This document shows positions 47,259 through 57,473 of a DNA stretch of 64,000 nucleotides, one piece after another. Position numbers and translations under genes: made by a program. Below the pieces are notes generated by a model. The model worked only from the letters and a program-made list of their open reading frames with translations, did no database searches and was not told the origin of the DNA. Position 1 is the first letter of the stretch; every line of letters starts with the position of its first letter. Source of the stretch: Mesorhizobium sp. WSM4313 (lineage in GTDB: Bacteria > Pseudomonadota > Alphaproteobacteria > Rhizobiales > Rhizobiaceae); assembly GCF_002294725.1 (NCBI RefSeq), contig NZ_NSFT01000007.1:186001-250000 (forward strand), in the 5' to 3' direction.

Positions 47259-48866
47259 ATGGAATTCCCGGATAAGCCGAGTTCCTTCGCGCCCCCCTCT
47301 GTCCTGCCGGACATCTCCCCCTCTAGGGGGGAGATTACGCTGTCATCTCCGCTTTCGCCAATCTCCGACGTTGCAGGAGGAGAGCTGGCGCCGAAACTGC
47401 TAATCTCCCCCCAGGAGGGGGAGATGCCCGGCAGGGCAGAGGGGGGCGCCGTAGAGCGCCAACCTTGGAGGTTGGCCTTTCTCGCAACTGCCTTGGCAGC
47501 CGCTCTCCCCACCCCCGTTTTCGCCCATGCCTCCGACCGCGGCCACGTCCTGCTCCTCCCGACCGGTTACTACATCGCCGGCGGCGCGCTGGCGGTGGCC
47601 GTCAGCTTCCTCGTCCTGGCCCTGCTGCCGGCCGCTGCCCTCGACAATTTCTGGCGTCGGCGCCTGCCCTTGTTCACCTTCGGCGACACCCCCCGCATTG
47701 TCGTCAGCCTAATTTCCTTTGCCGGCTTTGCGCTTCTCGTCGCTGCCGGTCTCTCCGGCAGTCGCGACCCGCTTTCCAACCCTCTCCCACTCGTGATTTG
47801 GACGCTGCTCTGGGCCGGCTTCACCCTGCTGCAGGGCGTCTTCGGCGACCTGTGGTCGTGGCTTAACCCGTGGTATGGGCCATGGCGCGTCTTAAGTCGG
47901 CTTGTCGGCAGCCGACGGGCCGAAGCCCCGCCGTCGCGCCTGATCAACTGGCTCGGCTACTGGCCGGCCTTCGCGCTGTTCTTCGCCTTCGCCTGGTTCG
48001 AGCTGATCGATCCGGCGCCCGACGATCCGGCCCGCCTGGCCTTTGCCGTCGGCACCTATTGGCTGGCGAGCTTCGTCGCCATGCTGATCTTCGGCTACGA
48101 CGCCTGGAGCAAGCGCGGCGAATTCCTCACGGTCTTCTTTGCCATGGTCGCCCGCTTCGCGCCTGTCGAGCGCCTCGATGGCCGGCTCTCGCTCTGCTGG
48201 CCCGGTGCGAAGCTGCTTGCCGGCGACCCGCTGCCGCTGAGCGGCACGGCTTTCCTCCTGCTGGCGCTTTCTTCGGTGTCCTTCGACGGCCTGTCGAAGA
48301 CCTTCTTCTGGCTCAGCCTGTTCGGCGTCAACCCGCTGGAATATCCCGGCCGCACCGCGCTGGTCGGCATCGGCAGCTTCGGCCTCGTGCTGACCCTTGT
48401 CCTGCTCGCGGCGGTGTTCGCTTTGGCCGCCTTTCTTGGACAGCGCCTCGCCGGCGATGCGCAGTCGTTCGCAAAAGCCGCCGGCCTGCTGGTCTGGTCG
48501 ATCGTGCCGATCGCGCTCGCCTATCATATCGCGCATTACCTCACCGTGCTCCTGGTCGACGGCCAGTATGCGCTGGTCGCGCTCTCCGATCCTTTCGCTC
48601 TCGGCTGGAACCTGTTCGGCACGGCCAACAGGATGGTCGAGGCCGGCGTAGTCGCCGGCGCCGAGTGCGCCTGGTGGCTGTGGAACCTGCAGGCCGGTGT
48701 CATCATCGCCGGCCATGTGCTGGCGGTCCTCGTCGCGCATGGCCTTGCCTGGCGTCTCCACCCGCGGCCGTCGCGTGCCACGCTCAGCCAGCTGCCGCTC
48801 ACGCTGCTGATGATCGCCTACACGATCTTCGGCCTGTGGCTGCTTGCCACGCCGACGGCGGGATGA
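47259..48866 (+). CDS. Polytopic membrane protein of unknown function; N-terminus uncertain
   Basis: 535 residues if started at the ATG of 47259. Residues about 12-63 are translated from a palindromic repeat (SFAPPSVLPDISPSRGEI ... GEMPGRAEGGA). The real protein seems to begin near RLAFLATALAAALPTPVFAH (residues 71-90), a signal-like sequence, followed by ASDRGHVLLLPTGYYIAGG and about eight to ten hydrophobic helices. No NTG codon between the repeat and that signal has a properly spaced RBS: a TTG at 47472 abuts GGAGG directly. I recall relatives annotated loosely as fenitrothion hydrolase, but nothing here confirms hydrolase activity. Confidence 0.78.
   Translation: MEFPDKPSSFAPPSVLPDISPSRGEITLSSPLSPISDVAGGELAPKLLISPQEGEMPGRAEGGAVERQPWRLAFLATALAAALPTPVFAHASDRGHVLLLPTGYYIAGGALAVAVSFLVLALLPAAALDNFWRRRLPLFTFGDTPRIVVSLISFAGFALLVAAGLSGSRDPLSNPLPLVIWTLLWAGFTLLQGVFGDLWSWLNPWYGPWRVLSRLVGSRRAEAPPSRLINWLGYWPAFALFFAFAWFELIDPAPDDPARLAFAVGTYWLASFVAMLIFGYDAWSKRGEFLTVFFAMVARFAPVERLDGRLSLCWPGAKLLAGDPLPLSGTAFLLLALSSVSFDGLSKTFFWLSLFGVNPLEYPGRTALVGIGSFGLVLTLVLLAAVFALAAFLGQRLAGDAQSFAKAAGLLVWSIVPIALAYHIAHYLTVLLVDGQYALVALSDPFALGWNLFGTANRMVEAGVVAGAECAWWLWNLQAGVIIAGHVLAVLVAHGLAWRLHPRPSRATLSQLPLTLLMIAYTIFGLWLLATPTAG
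47289..47449. repeat. Palindromic repeat (family A) reading into the 5' end of a gene
   Basis: Left arm GCGCCCCCCTCTGTCCTGCC, right arm GGCAGGGCAGAGGGGGGCGC, an inverted pair with one or two mismatches. Inside are the CTTTCGCCAATCTCCGACG core and inner hairpins. It lies wholly within the open frame that begins at 47259. Confidence 0.88.
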
Positions 48867-49020
48867 GACAAGGGCCGCCGTCATGACGCGAGGGAAGCTA
48901 GCTTGCCACGTCGCGGCTTTGGTGATTTAGTTTGTACACATGCAATTTTCCCATCCTTCGGAAGAGGATGGGTTAGCCGCCTTATCGCTGGTCAAGACTG
49001 AAAAAAACAGGGGAACCGAC

Positions 49021-50325
49021 ATGGCTGACAAGAACGGATTTTTCGACCTCTCCAAGACGACGCTGTCGCGCCGCACCGCGCTGAAGGGTATCGCCGCCGG
49101 GGCCGGCCTGGCGCTGGCGCCAGGCTTCGTCCGTTACAGCCAGGCGCAGAGCTCGGCGCCGATCAAAATAGGCTTCCAGTTGCACCGCACCGGCATCGGC
49201 GCCGCCTATGGTCGCTGGTACGAGAAGACGAGCGCCGCCGCTGTCAAGGCGATCAACGACGCCGGCGGTATCGGCGGCCGCAAGGTCGAGCTGGTCATCG
49301 AGGATGACGGCACCGATCCGGCGCGCGGCGCCGAGGTGGTCAACAAATTCGCCAAACAGCACAAGACCGACATCGTCTTCGGCACCTTGTTCTCGCATGT
49401 CGTGATCGGCTCGGCGCCCGCCGCCGGCGAGAACAAGATCCCCTATTTCGTCGTCAGCGAAGGCCATCACGTCGCTTCCACCAAGCTCAACCGCTACGTC
49501 TTCCAGCCCGGCATCACCGACGTGAAGAGCCAGATCCAGTCGATGGCGCCGTGGATCGCGGCGAACGCGGGCAAGAAGGTGACGCAGATCTTCCCCGACT
49601 TCGCCTTCGGCTACGACCATCGCGACTACCTGCCGCCGGCGCTGAAGGCGCAGGGCGCCGACGTGATCGCCCAGATCGCCATCCCGCCGACGGAGAGCTC
49701 CTTCACAAAGTACTTCCCGCAGATCCCGGCCGAGACCGAGGTGATCTACCATGTCATGGTCGGTCCGGCCGTGCTCACCTTCGTCAAGGAGCTCGGCGAA
49801 TTCTATGGTTCGCAACGGCCGCAGCTCTTCGGCTTCATCGACTCGCTCGAAGCCGTCGACATCAACAGCCCCGGCCTCGAATTCCTCGACGGCAGCCATT
49901 TCTGGGAAGGCTCTCCGCGCTATGCGCAGCCTGACGATTCTGCGGCGCAGAAAGCCTACCGCGCCGCGGTCGGCATCGACGACAACGGCGCCGCGGTCGG
50001 CGACCCCAAGGACGTCTCCACCGCCGCCCACATGTTCGGCTGCTGGGAAACGCTCTACGTGGTCAAGAAGGCGATGGAAGACGCCGGCTACAAGGGACCC
50101 GAAGACCGCGCCAAGCTGGTCGAGGCGACCGAGGCGCTGAAGGAGTTCGCCGAAGGGCCGGAGCATCCGCAGGGACCGAAGACCTTCAACGGCAAGATCC
50201 ACCAATGCTTCGGCGTCCAGAACATCTCCAAGGTCGAAGGCGGCAAGCTTAAGGTCGTCCACAAGACCAAGATCGAGGATGGCCTCTACGAGCCGGAAGG
50301 GGACTACACGACGCAGGCGCTGTGA
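49021..50325 (+). CDS. Branched-chain-type ABC transporter substrate-binding protein, Tat signal
   Basis: 434 residues from the ATG at 49021. A twin-arginine signal, LSRRTALKGIAAGAGLALAP with Arg17-Arg18, suggests export in folded form through the Tat pathway. The mature domain is a periplasmic binding protein of the HAAT/amide type (IGFQLHRTGIGAAYGRWYEK, then VIEDDGTDP). Ligand unknown: could be amino acid, urea, amide or aromatic acid. First of five genes of a complete transporter. Confidence 0.92.
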   Translation: MADKNGFFDLSKTTLSRRTALKGIAAGAGLALAPGFVRYSQAQSSAPIKIGFQLHRTGIGAAYGRWYEKTSAAAVKAINDAGGIGGRKVELVIEDDGTDPARGAEVVNKFAKQHKTDIVFGTLFSHVVIGSAPAAGENKIPYFVVSEGHHVASTKLNRYVFQPGITDVKSQIQSMAPWIAANAGKKVTQIFPDFAFGYDHRDYLPPALKAQGADVIAQIAIPPTESSFTKYFPQIPAETEVIYHVMVGPAVLTFVKELGEFYGSQRPQLFGFIDSLEAVDINSPGLEFLDGSHFWEGSPRYAQPDDSAAQKAYRAAVGIDDNGAAVGDPKDVSTAAHMFGCWETLYVVKKAMEDAGYKGPEDRAKLVEATEALKEFAEGPEHPQGPKTFNGKIHQCFGVQNISKVEGGKLKVVHKTKIEDGLYEPEGDYTTQAL

Positions 50326-50357
50326 GCTTAGCTGCTCCTGCAAACGTGAGCGCCAAG

Positions 50358-50517
50358 GCACCCCCCTCTGGCCTGCCGGCCATCTCCCCCGCAAGGGGGG
50401 AGATCGGCAGTTCGTGCGGCAGCGCCTATTTTCTTCCTTTTGAGATTGGCGAAGCCTTAGGTGAAGGCCAATCTCCCCCCTTGCGGGGGAGATGCCCGGC
50501 AGGGCAGAGGGGGGTGC
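50358..50517. repeat. Palindromic repeat (family A) between binding protein and permease
   Basis: Left arm GCACCCCCCTCTGGCCTGCC, right arm GGCAGGGCAGAGGGGGGTGC. Inner hairpin blocks CTCCCCCGCAAGGGGGGAG and CTCCCCCCTTGCGGGGGAG. It may attenuate transcription between the abundantly needed binding protein and the permease genes. Confidence 0.88.
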
Positions 50518-50543
50518 CTCGCGCATCCGTTGGTGCTTAGCAT

Positions 50544-51425
50544 ATGCACTTCGGACCCCATCTCCTCCTCGCCGCCCTCGAAGGCCTCGTCACCTCCGCC
50601 GTGCTGGCGCTGACGGCGCTTGGCCTGTCTCTGGTGTTCGGCGTCATGCGCGTCGTCAATGTCGCGCATGGCGAGTTCTTCATGCTGGGCGCGGTGCTCG
50701 CCTGGGCGGTTTCGACGGCGATTTCCGGCCACCCGGCGATCGGTTTCGTCGCCGCGCTGGTGATCGCGCCCTTGCTGGTCGGGCTGGTCGCGCTGATTGC
50801 CGAACGCCTGGTGCTGCGCCGCCTCCACTACAATCCCGAAGGCACCATCGTCGCCACCATCGGCATGCTCTACATCATCCAGCAGCTGGCGCTGACCTTC
50901 TATGGTCCCGAAGCGCGCCCGGTCGAACCGCCCTTCAGCTACCGCATCCTTTTGCCGTGGTTCGGCTATTCCGGCTACAAGCTCTCGGTGGTCGCCGCGT
51001 CCGCCATTCTGCTGGTGATCACCTGGTTGGTGCTGACGCGCACGAAGATCGGGCTGATCATGCGGGCAACCCAATATGACCGCGAGACGGCGCAGGCCTT
51101 CGGCATCCCGGTCGAGCGCGTCTATGCCGGCGTCTTCGCCGTCGGCGCCATGCTGGCTGCGATCGCCGCGGTGCTGATCGTGCCGATCAGCCAGGCGCAT
51201 TACCTGATGGGGCAGGACCCGCTGCTGCTCTCCTTCATCGTCGTCATCATCGGCGGCCTGGGGTCGCTGCGCGGCACCGTTGTGGCTGCCGTCTTGATCG
51301 GCCTCTCCGACGGCATCGTCTCGATGTTCTTCTCGCCGACCTTGGCCAAGATCATCGCCACGCTGGTGGTCGCCATGGTGCTGGTGTTCCGCCCGCAAGG
51401 CCTGTTCGGGACGACGCCGCGATGA
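50544..51425 (+). CDS. Branched-chain-type ABC transporter permease (LivH-like)
   Basis: 293 residues with about eight hydrophobic helices. VMRVVNVAHGEFFMLGA at residues about 34-50 and GGLGSLRGTVVAA near 235-247 are LivH signatures. Inner-membrane partner of the LivM-like protein. Its stop overlaps the next start (ATGA). Confidence 0.94.
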   Translation: MHFGPHLLLAALEGLVTSAVLALTALGLSLVFGVMRVVNVAHGEFFMLGAVLAWAVSTAISGHPAIGFVAALVIAPLLVGLVALIAERLVLRRLHYNPEGTIVATIGMLYIIQQLALTFYGPEARPVEPPFSYRILLPWFGYSGYKLSVVAASAILLVITWLVLTRTKIGLIMRATQYDRETAQAFGIPVERVYAGVFAVGAMLAAIAAVLIVPISQAHYLMGQDPLLLSFIVVIIGGLGSLRGTVVAAVLIGLSDGIVSMFFSPTLAKIIATLVVAMVLVFRPQGLFGTTPR

Positions 51426-52380
51426 GGGATGCTTCGCCGGCGAAGACCTATGCGCTGCATATCGGCGTCATCGCGCTTCTCTTCGCGCTGAACTTCGTCC
51501 TGCCGGACTACCACCAGGGCCTGTTCGCTCGCATCATGACGCTCGCCGTCTTCGCCATGGGCTACAATCTGCTCTTCGGCTATGTCGGCCTGCTCAGCCT
51601 CGGCCATGCCATGTTCTTCTCGGCCGGCCTCTACGGTGCGGGCTTGACCGTCTATCACCTCGGCTGGGGTGTCCCGGAAGCTTTTGTTGCCGGTGTCGCC
51701 TGTGGCGCGCTGCTCGCCCTGGTCATCGGCCTGCTGGCGCTGCGCACCTCCGGTGTTGCCTTCATGATCGTCACCATGATGTTCGCCCAGGTTTTCTACC
51801 TGCTCATCCTCTATTTCGCCGCCTGGACCGGCGGCGACCAGGGCCTTGTCATCCAGCAGGCGTCGCGGGTGATCGCGATTGGCGGCGCATCGTTTGACCT
51901 TACCAACGCGACCGTGCGCTACATGAGCGCGCTGGCGCTTTTCTCGATCATTCTGCTCGTCACCTTAGCCGTCGTCCGCTCCCGCTTCGGCCGCGTGCTG
52001 GTCGCCATTCGCGAGAATGAGGAGCGCACCAAGATGCTCGGCTACGACACGGTCGCCAACAAGCTCGCCGCGGTCGTCGCCTCCGGGGCCATCTGCGCGG
52101 CCTCGGGCGCCGCCTATGCGCTGCTCTTCGGCTATGTCGGCTCGGGCTTCGCTTCCGTGCAATATTCCATCCTGCCGCTGCTCTGGGTGCTGCTCGGGGG
52201 TGCCGCAACCACGCTCGGGCCGCTGATCGGCACGCTGTTCATGTACTATGTCACCGACATCACCAGCGGCTTCACTTCCGCCTATCTGCTGATCGTCGGC
52301 GTGGCGCTGATCCTGTTGGTGCTGTTCTTCCCGAAAGGCATTCTGGGCAGCATCCGCGAGCGCTGGCTGGGGTGGCTGCC

Positions 52381-52384
<4 letters not shown>
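51422..52384 (+). CDS. Branched-chain-type ABC transporter permease (LivM-like)
   Basis: 320 residues, nine or so helices. GYVGLLSLGHAMFFSAGLYG at about 54-73 and IRENEERTKMLGYD near residue 198 are typical. Its last four bases are ATGA shared with the ATPase gene. Confidence 0.94.
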
Positions 52385-53830
<1,446 letters not shown>

Positions 53831-53869
53831 GGCGCCGAATGCGCGTCGGTGCCAAGACTATCGGCGGCT

Positions 53870-54042
53870 GCGCTGCCCCTCATTGCCCTGCCGGGCATTT
53901 CTCCCCGTGAACGGGGAGAAAGAAGCTGGCCGCGACCTCGGCGGTCATTCTGCAACGTTGGTGATTGGCGAAATCGGCGATGCCAGCCCCCTTCTCCCCG
54001 TTCACGGGGAGAAGATGGCGGCAGCCAGATGAGGGGCAGCGC
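53870..54042. repeat. Palindromic repeat (family A variant)
   Basis: CGCTGCCCCTCATTGCCCTG at the left and CAGATGAGGGGCAGCG at the right are inverted arms; inner TTCTCCCCGTGAACGGGGAGAA and TTCTCCCCGTTCACGGGGAG are themselves perfect or near-perfect hairpins. The core GCAACGTTGGTGATTGGCGA also appears near 0.98 kb. It lies between the end of the transporter operon and the convergent antiporter gene. Confidence 0.88.
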
Positions 54043-54068
54043 CGGCGGTGGAAATTGAGTAGCTCAGC

Positions 54069-55691
54069 TCATCGAAAAAACATTAACCCGGCGATCAAGA
54101 ACGTCGGGATCAGCACCAGCCCCGACCACGCCATATAGCCGAAGAAGCCGGGCATCTTGAAGCCGCGATGCCGGGCGATGGCGAAGACCATGAAGTTCGG
54201 CGCATTGCCGATATAGGTGTTGGCGCCCATGAACACGGCGCCCGCCGAGATCGCGGCCAATGTCGAGGCGGCCTCGGTCATCAAGTGGTGCGCCTCGCCG
54301 CCGGCAAGCTCGAAGAACACCAGATAGGTCGGCGCATTGTCGAGGAACGACGACAACGCCCCGGTCAGCCAGAAATAGGCGAGATTGTTCGGCTGGCCGT
54401 CGGCGGATGTGACCAGGGCCACGAGCGGCGCCAGCGCGCCGTCATGGCCGGCCCGCAGGATAGCGATCACCGGCACGATGCAGGTGAAGATGCCGGCAAA
54501 GAGCTTCGCTACCTCGGCGATCGGCTCCCAGGTGAAGCCGTTCGCCTCGCGGTGGCTCTTGTACGACACCTTGAGGGACAGCAAGGCGAGCGCCATGATG
54601 ATGGCGTCGCGCACCAGGTTCTGCAGCTCGAGGCCGACGCCGAGAATCGGGATGCTGACGCCCGGCTTCCAGCTCGCCGAAAGCAGGATCGCGCCGATCA
54701 CGCCGGCAAGCAGCGGCAGGTTGGCGAGGCCGCGCAGGCGCACCTTCGTGTCCGGCGTCGGATCCTTGATCTTCGGCATGCCGCCCTCGCGGCGATGCAG
54801 CATGATGTCGAGCGCCAGGAAGACGGTGAGCACCAGCCCGCCGCTGAACAGCGTCTCGCGCCACAGGTTCGCGGTCGTCCAGAAAAAATCGACGCCGCGC
54901 AGGAAGCCGACGAACAGAGGCGGATCGCCAAGCGGCGTCAGCGAGCCGCCGATGTTGGAGACCAGGAAAATGAAGAAGATCACCACATGGGCGTTGAACG
55001 GCCGGTTGTCGTTGGCGCGCAGCATCGGCCGGATCAGGATCATCGAGGCGCCGGTCGTGCCGATCACCGAGGCAAGCAGCGCACCGATGAGCAGCAGGCC
55101 GGCATTGACGAGCGGCGTGCCGTGGATATTGCCGGCAAGCAGGATGCCGCCCGAGATGGTGTAGAGCGCGAACAGGAGGATGATGAAGGACAGATATTCG
55201 GTAAGGAGCGTGTGCAGCACCGCTTCGCCTGCCGACGGAAGGCCGAAGGCGATCGTCAGCGGCACCACCGCCAGCATGGCCCAGGCAGCGGCGATCTTGC
55301 CGTAATGATGCTCCCACGCATGCGGGAAAAGCAGCGGTCCGGTCGCAATCGACAACAGCAGGCCGGCAAAAGGCAATCCCCACCACAGCGGCATCGCGGC
55401 GCCCGGCAGTCCGTGAATTTCGGAGGCGAGAGCCTGGACCGGAAACAGCATCGCGATGGCGAGCGCGATGAATGCGAAAAGCTCCTTCCTTCGGCCGCGG
55501 CGCGCCTTCCCCTTCTCCCCTTGTGGGAGAAGGTGGATCGGCGCGTAGCGCCGAGACGGATGAGGGGTGTTCCAGCGGAGTGAGGCGTTGGCGTTCCCTG
55601 GAACACCCCTCATCCGTCGCCTTCGGCGACACCTTCTCCCACAAGGGGAGAAGGGGGAGCCCGCAATCTGGGCGAAGGGGCTCTTCTCCAC
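54069..55691 (-). CDS. NhaD-like Na+/H+ antiporter; 5' end overlapped by a repeat
   Basis: Multi-helix ion transporter with a dozen or so helices, including SNIGGSLTPLGDPPLFVGF and FLDNAPTYLVFFELAGGEAH blocks characteristic of NhaD/ArsB-type antiporters, which exchange Na+ or Li+ for protons. The open frame is 540 residues from a GTG at 55691, but residues about 13-60 come from a palindromic repeat. What looks like the native signal begins FAFIALAIAMLFPVQALASE; between it and the repeat there is no NTG codon, although GGAAGGAG sits just upstream of where a start would be expected. An ATG at 55451 would cut the signal in half. The start may have been destroyed by repeat insertion. Confidence 0.87.
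   Translation of the reverse strand: MEKSPFAQIAGSPFSPCGRRCRRRRRMRGVPGNANASLRWNTPHPSRRYAPIHLLPQGEKGKARRGRRKELFAFIALAIAMLFPVQALASEIHGLPGAAMPLWWGLPFAGLLLSIATGPLLFPHAWEHHYGKIAAAWAMLAVVPLTIAFGLPSAGEAVLHTLLTEYLSFIILLFALYTISGGILLAGNIHGTPLVNAGLLLIGALLASVIGTTGASMILIRPMLRANDNRPFNAHVVIFFIFLVSNIGGSLTPLGDPPLFVGFLRGVDFFWTTANLWRETLFSGGLVLTVFLALDIMLHRREGGMPKIKDPTPDTKVRLRGLANLPLLAGVIGAILLSASWKPGVSIPILGVGLELQNLVRDAIIMALALLSLKVSYKSHREANGFTWEPIAEVAKLFAGIFTCIVPVIAILRAGHDGALAPLVALVTSADGQPNNLAYFWLTGALSSFLDNAPTYLVFFELAGGEAHHLMTEAASTLAAISAGAVFMGANTYIGNAPNFMVFAIARHRGFKMPGFFGYMAWSGLVLIPTFLIAGLMFFR
55509..55654. repeat. Palindromic repeat covering the 5' end of the antiporter gene
   Basis: CCCCTTCTCCCCTTGTGGGA at the left and TCCCACAAGGGGAGAAGGGG at the right are exact reverse complements; inner ACGGATGAGGGGTGTTCCAG and CTGGAACACCCCTCATCCGT are also exact. 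The middle holds GCGGAGTGAGGCGTTGGCGT. The best-preserved palindrome of the window, hence likely recent. Confidence 0.9.
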
Positions 55692-55698
55692 TGGCGGA

Positions 55699-56313
55699 TC
55701 AGTCCGCCGAATGGTCTTCGAGTGTCACGCCGGCGTCGCGCATCCGCTTCAGCATCGCCTCGACCGAGCCGTTGAGGTCGATGCCGCGGCAGGCGTCGAG
55801 CCGCACGGTCGTCCTGAAACCCTGCTTCACCGCGTCGAGCGCAGAGAAGGCGACGCAGAAATCGGTGGCGAGGCCGACCAGGGTGATCGTGTCGACGCCG
55901 CGTTCCTTCAGATAGCCTCCGAGGCCGGTCGGCGTCTTATGGTCGTTCTCGAAGAAGGCGGAATAAGAATCGATCGCCGTGCGGAACCCCTTACGGATCA
56001 CCAGTTCCGCCTTGGTCCAGGCGAGCCCGGAATGGAAATCCGAGCCGAGGCTTCCCTGGATGCAATGATCTGGCCACAGCGTCTGCGGCCCATATGGCAT
56101 CTCGATGCCCTCGAAAGGCTGCTTACCCGGATGGCTGGAGGCAAAGCTCGAATGCCCGGCCGGGTGCCAGTCCTGGGTCAGGATCACGTGCTCCGTTCGC
56201 CGGATCAGGTCGTTGACCAAGGGGACGATCTCATCGCCGCCGGCGACCGCCAGCGCGCCGCCGGGGCAAAAATCGTTCTGCAGGTCGATGACGATGAGCG
56301 CTTCTTCGGCCAT
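55699..56313 (-). CDS. pncA: Nicotinamidase
   Basis: 204 residues. Catalytic triad D10 (VIDLQNDF), K108 (VIRKGF) and C153 (ATDFCVA); metal ligands D48, H50 and H83 (TQDWHP, WPDHC). Deamidates nicotinamide to nicotinate and ammonia for NAD salvage, or supplies nicotinate for breakdown. ATG at 56313 with AGGGAG upstream. Divergent, by 302 bases, from the molybdenum hydroxylase operon. Confidence 0.95.
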   Translation of the reverse strand: MAEEALIVIDLQNDFCPGGALAVAGGDEIVPLVNDLIRRTEHVILTQDWHPAGHSSFASSHPGKQPFEGIEMPYGPQTLWPDHCIQGSLGSDFHSGLAWTKAELVIRKGFRTAIDSYSAFFENDHKTPTGLGGYLKERGVDTITLVGLATDFCVAFSALDAVKQGFRTTVRLDACRGIDLNGSVEAMLKRMRDAGVTLEDHSAD

Positions 56314-56470
56314 GCGGCTCCCTCTCGTTTCGGCCCTCTCGTCTGGCTTGGGGCACCTGTCCAAAAGCCGCTGACGCGACCGGACACGGAACCTTGACCA
56401 GATGGCCGGCGGCGTCAACCTCCGGCGCCATAACAATCGCGTTCAGCTCTTCGCGGCGCCAACTCCGGCT

Positions 56471-56512
56471 TTGACAATTCCGGCCGGCCTGATATCATTT
56501 GCATACGAATGA
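56471..56512 (+). promoter_or_regulatory. Putative promoter with MarR-type operator for the 56.6-63.7 kb operon
   Basis: TTGACA at 56471-56476, a 16-base spacer, then TATCAT at 56493-56498: a good sigma-70-type promoter. An 18-base dyad TCATTTGCATACGAATGA (56495-56512) agrees with its own reverse complement at 14 of 18 positions and overlaps the -10. That is where a MarR repressor would act, and the operon's last gene codes for one. The remainder of the 302-base gap (56314-56615) shows no gene. Confidence 0.58.
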
Positions 56513-56615
56513 ATTTGACCGGTCCGGAGACCGGCAAGAAGACCTGAAGCGGCACTTCGGGAGGCCTGGGGAAGGCCTAAGGTCTGGGAAGGCGCAATTG
56601 TCTGGAAGGCAGAGC

Positions 56616-57473
56616 GTGATCCGTTACGCAAAACCCACCACGGTCGACGAAACGCTCGCTTTGCTCGGCGAGGACCGCTGGCGCATTCTCGCCGGCGGCA
56701 CGGATTTCTATCCGGCGCAGGGCGCGAAACCCTTCCGCGACAACGTCCTCGACATCAACGCTCTCGCCGAACTGCGCGGCATCGCCGAGACCGGGGAGCA
56801 TTGGCGGATCGGTGCCCGCACAACCTGGACCGACATCGTGCGCCACCCGTTGCCGGCCGCGTTCGATGCGTTGAAATCGGCCGCGCGCGAGGTCGGTTCG
56901 GTCCAAATCCAGAATGTCGCCTCGGTGGCCGGCAATCTCTGCAATGCCTCGCCGGCAGCGGATGGCGTGCCGGCGCTTTTGGCCCTCGATGCCGATGTCG
57001 AATTGCGCTCGGCGAAAGCCGTCCGCCATCTGGCCCTCGGTGACTTCATCCTTGGCAATCGCCGCACCGCGCTGCAGCCGGGCGAGATGGTCACCGCCAT
57101 CCGCGTGCCGAAGCGTTCCGCTGCCGGCAGCTCGGCCTTCGTCAAGCTCGGCGCCCGGCGCTATCTCGTCATCTCGATCGCCATGGCCGCGGCGCGGCTG
57201 GTGGTCGAGAATGGCGTCGTCGCGGATGCGGCGATCGCCGTCGGCGCCTGCTCGGCAGTCGCCCGCCGTCTCGCCGGTGTCGAGGCGGCGTTGCGCGGGC
57301 AGCCAGTTACTTCTGTCCTTGCCGATGCGGTGCTATCGGCGCCGATCGACGAATTGTCGCCGATCGCCGATGTGCGTGGCAGCGCGGAATACCGACAAGC
57401 AGCCGCGCGCGAGATCGTAGCCCGCGCGGTGCGCGCTGCGATCGGTCATGGCGAAGGCAAGGTGGCCGCATGA
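56616..57473 (+). CDS. Molybdenum hydroxylase FAD-binding subunit (xanthine dehydrogenase family)
   Basis: 285 residues from a GTG at 56616 with GGAAGG six bases upstream. FAD pyrophosphate-binding motifs [11 protein letters not shown] (about 23-33) and [16 protein letters not shown] (about 107-122) are those of the CoxM/XdhB family. It passes electrons from the iron-sulfur clusters to an acceptor. Overlaps the next start by four bases (ATGA). First gene of a six-gene coupled operon. Confidence 0.94.
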   Translation: MIRYAKPTTVDETLALLGEDRWRILAGGTDFYPAQGAKPFRDNVLDINALAELRGIAETGEHWRIGARTTWTDIVRHPLPAAFDALKSAAREVGSVQIQNVASVAGNLCNASPAADGVPALLALDADVELRSAKAVRHLALGDFILGNRRTALQPGEMVTAIRVPKRSAAGSSAFVKLGARRYLVISIAMAAARLVVENGVVADAAIAVGACSAVARRLAGVEAALRGQPVTSVLADAVLSAPIDELSPIADVRGSAEYRQAAAREIVARAVRAAIGHGEGKVAA

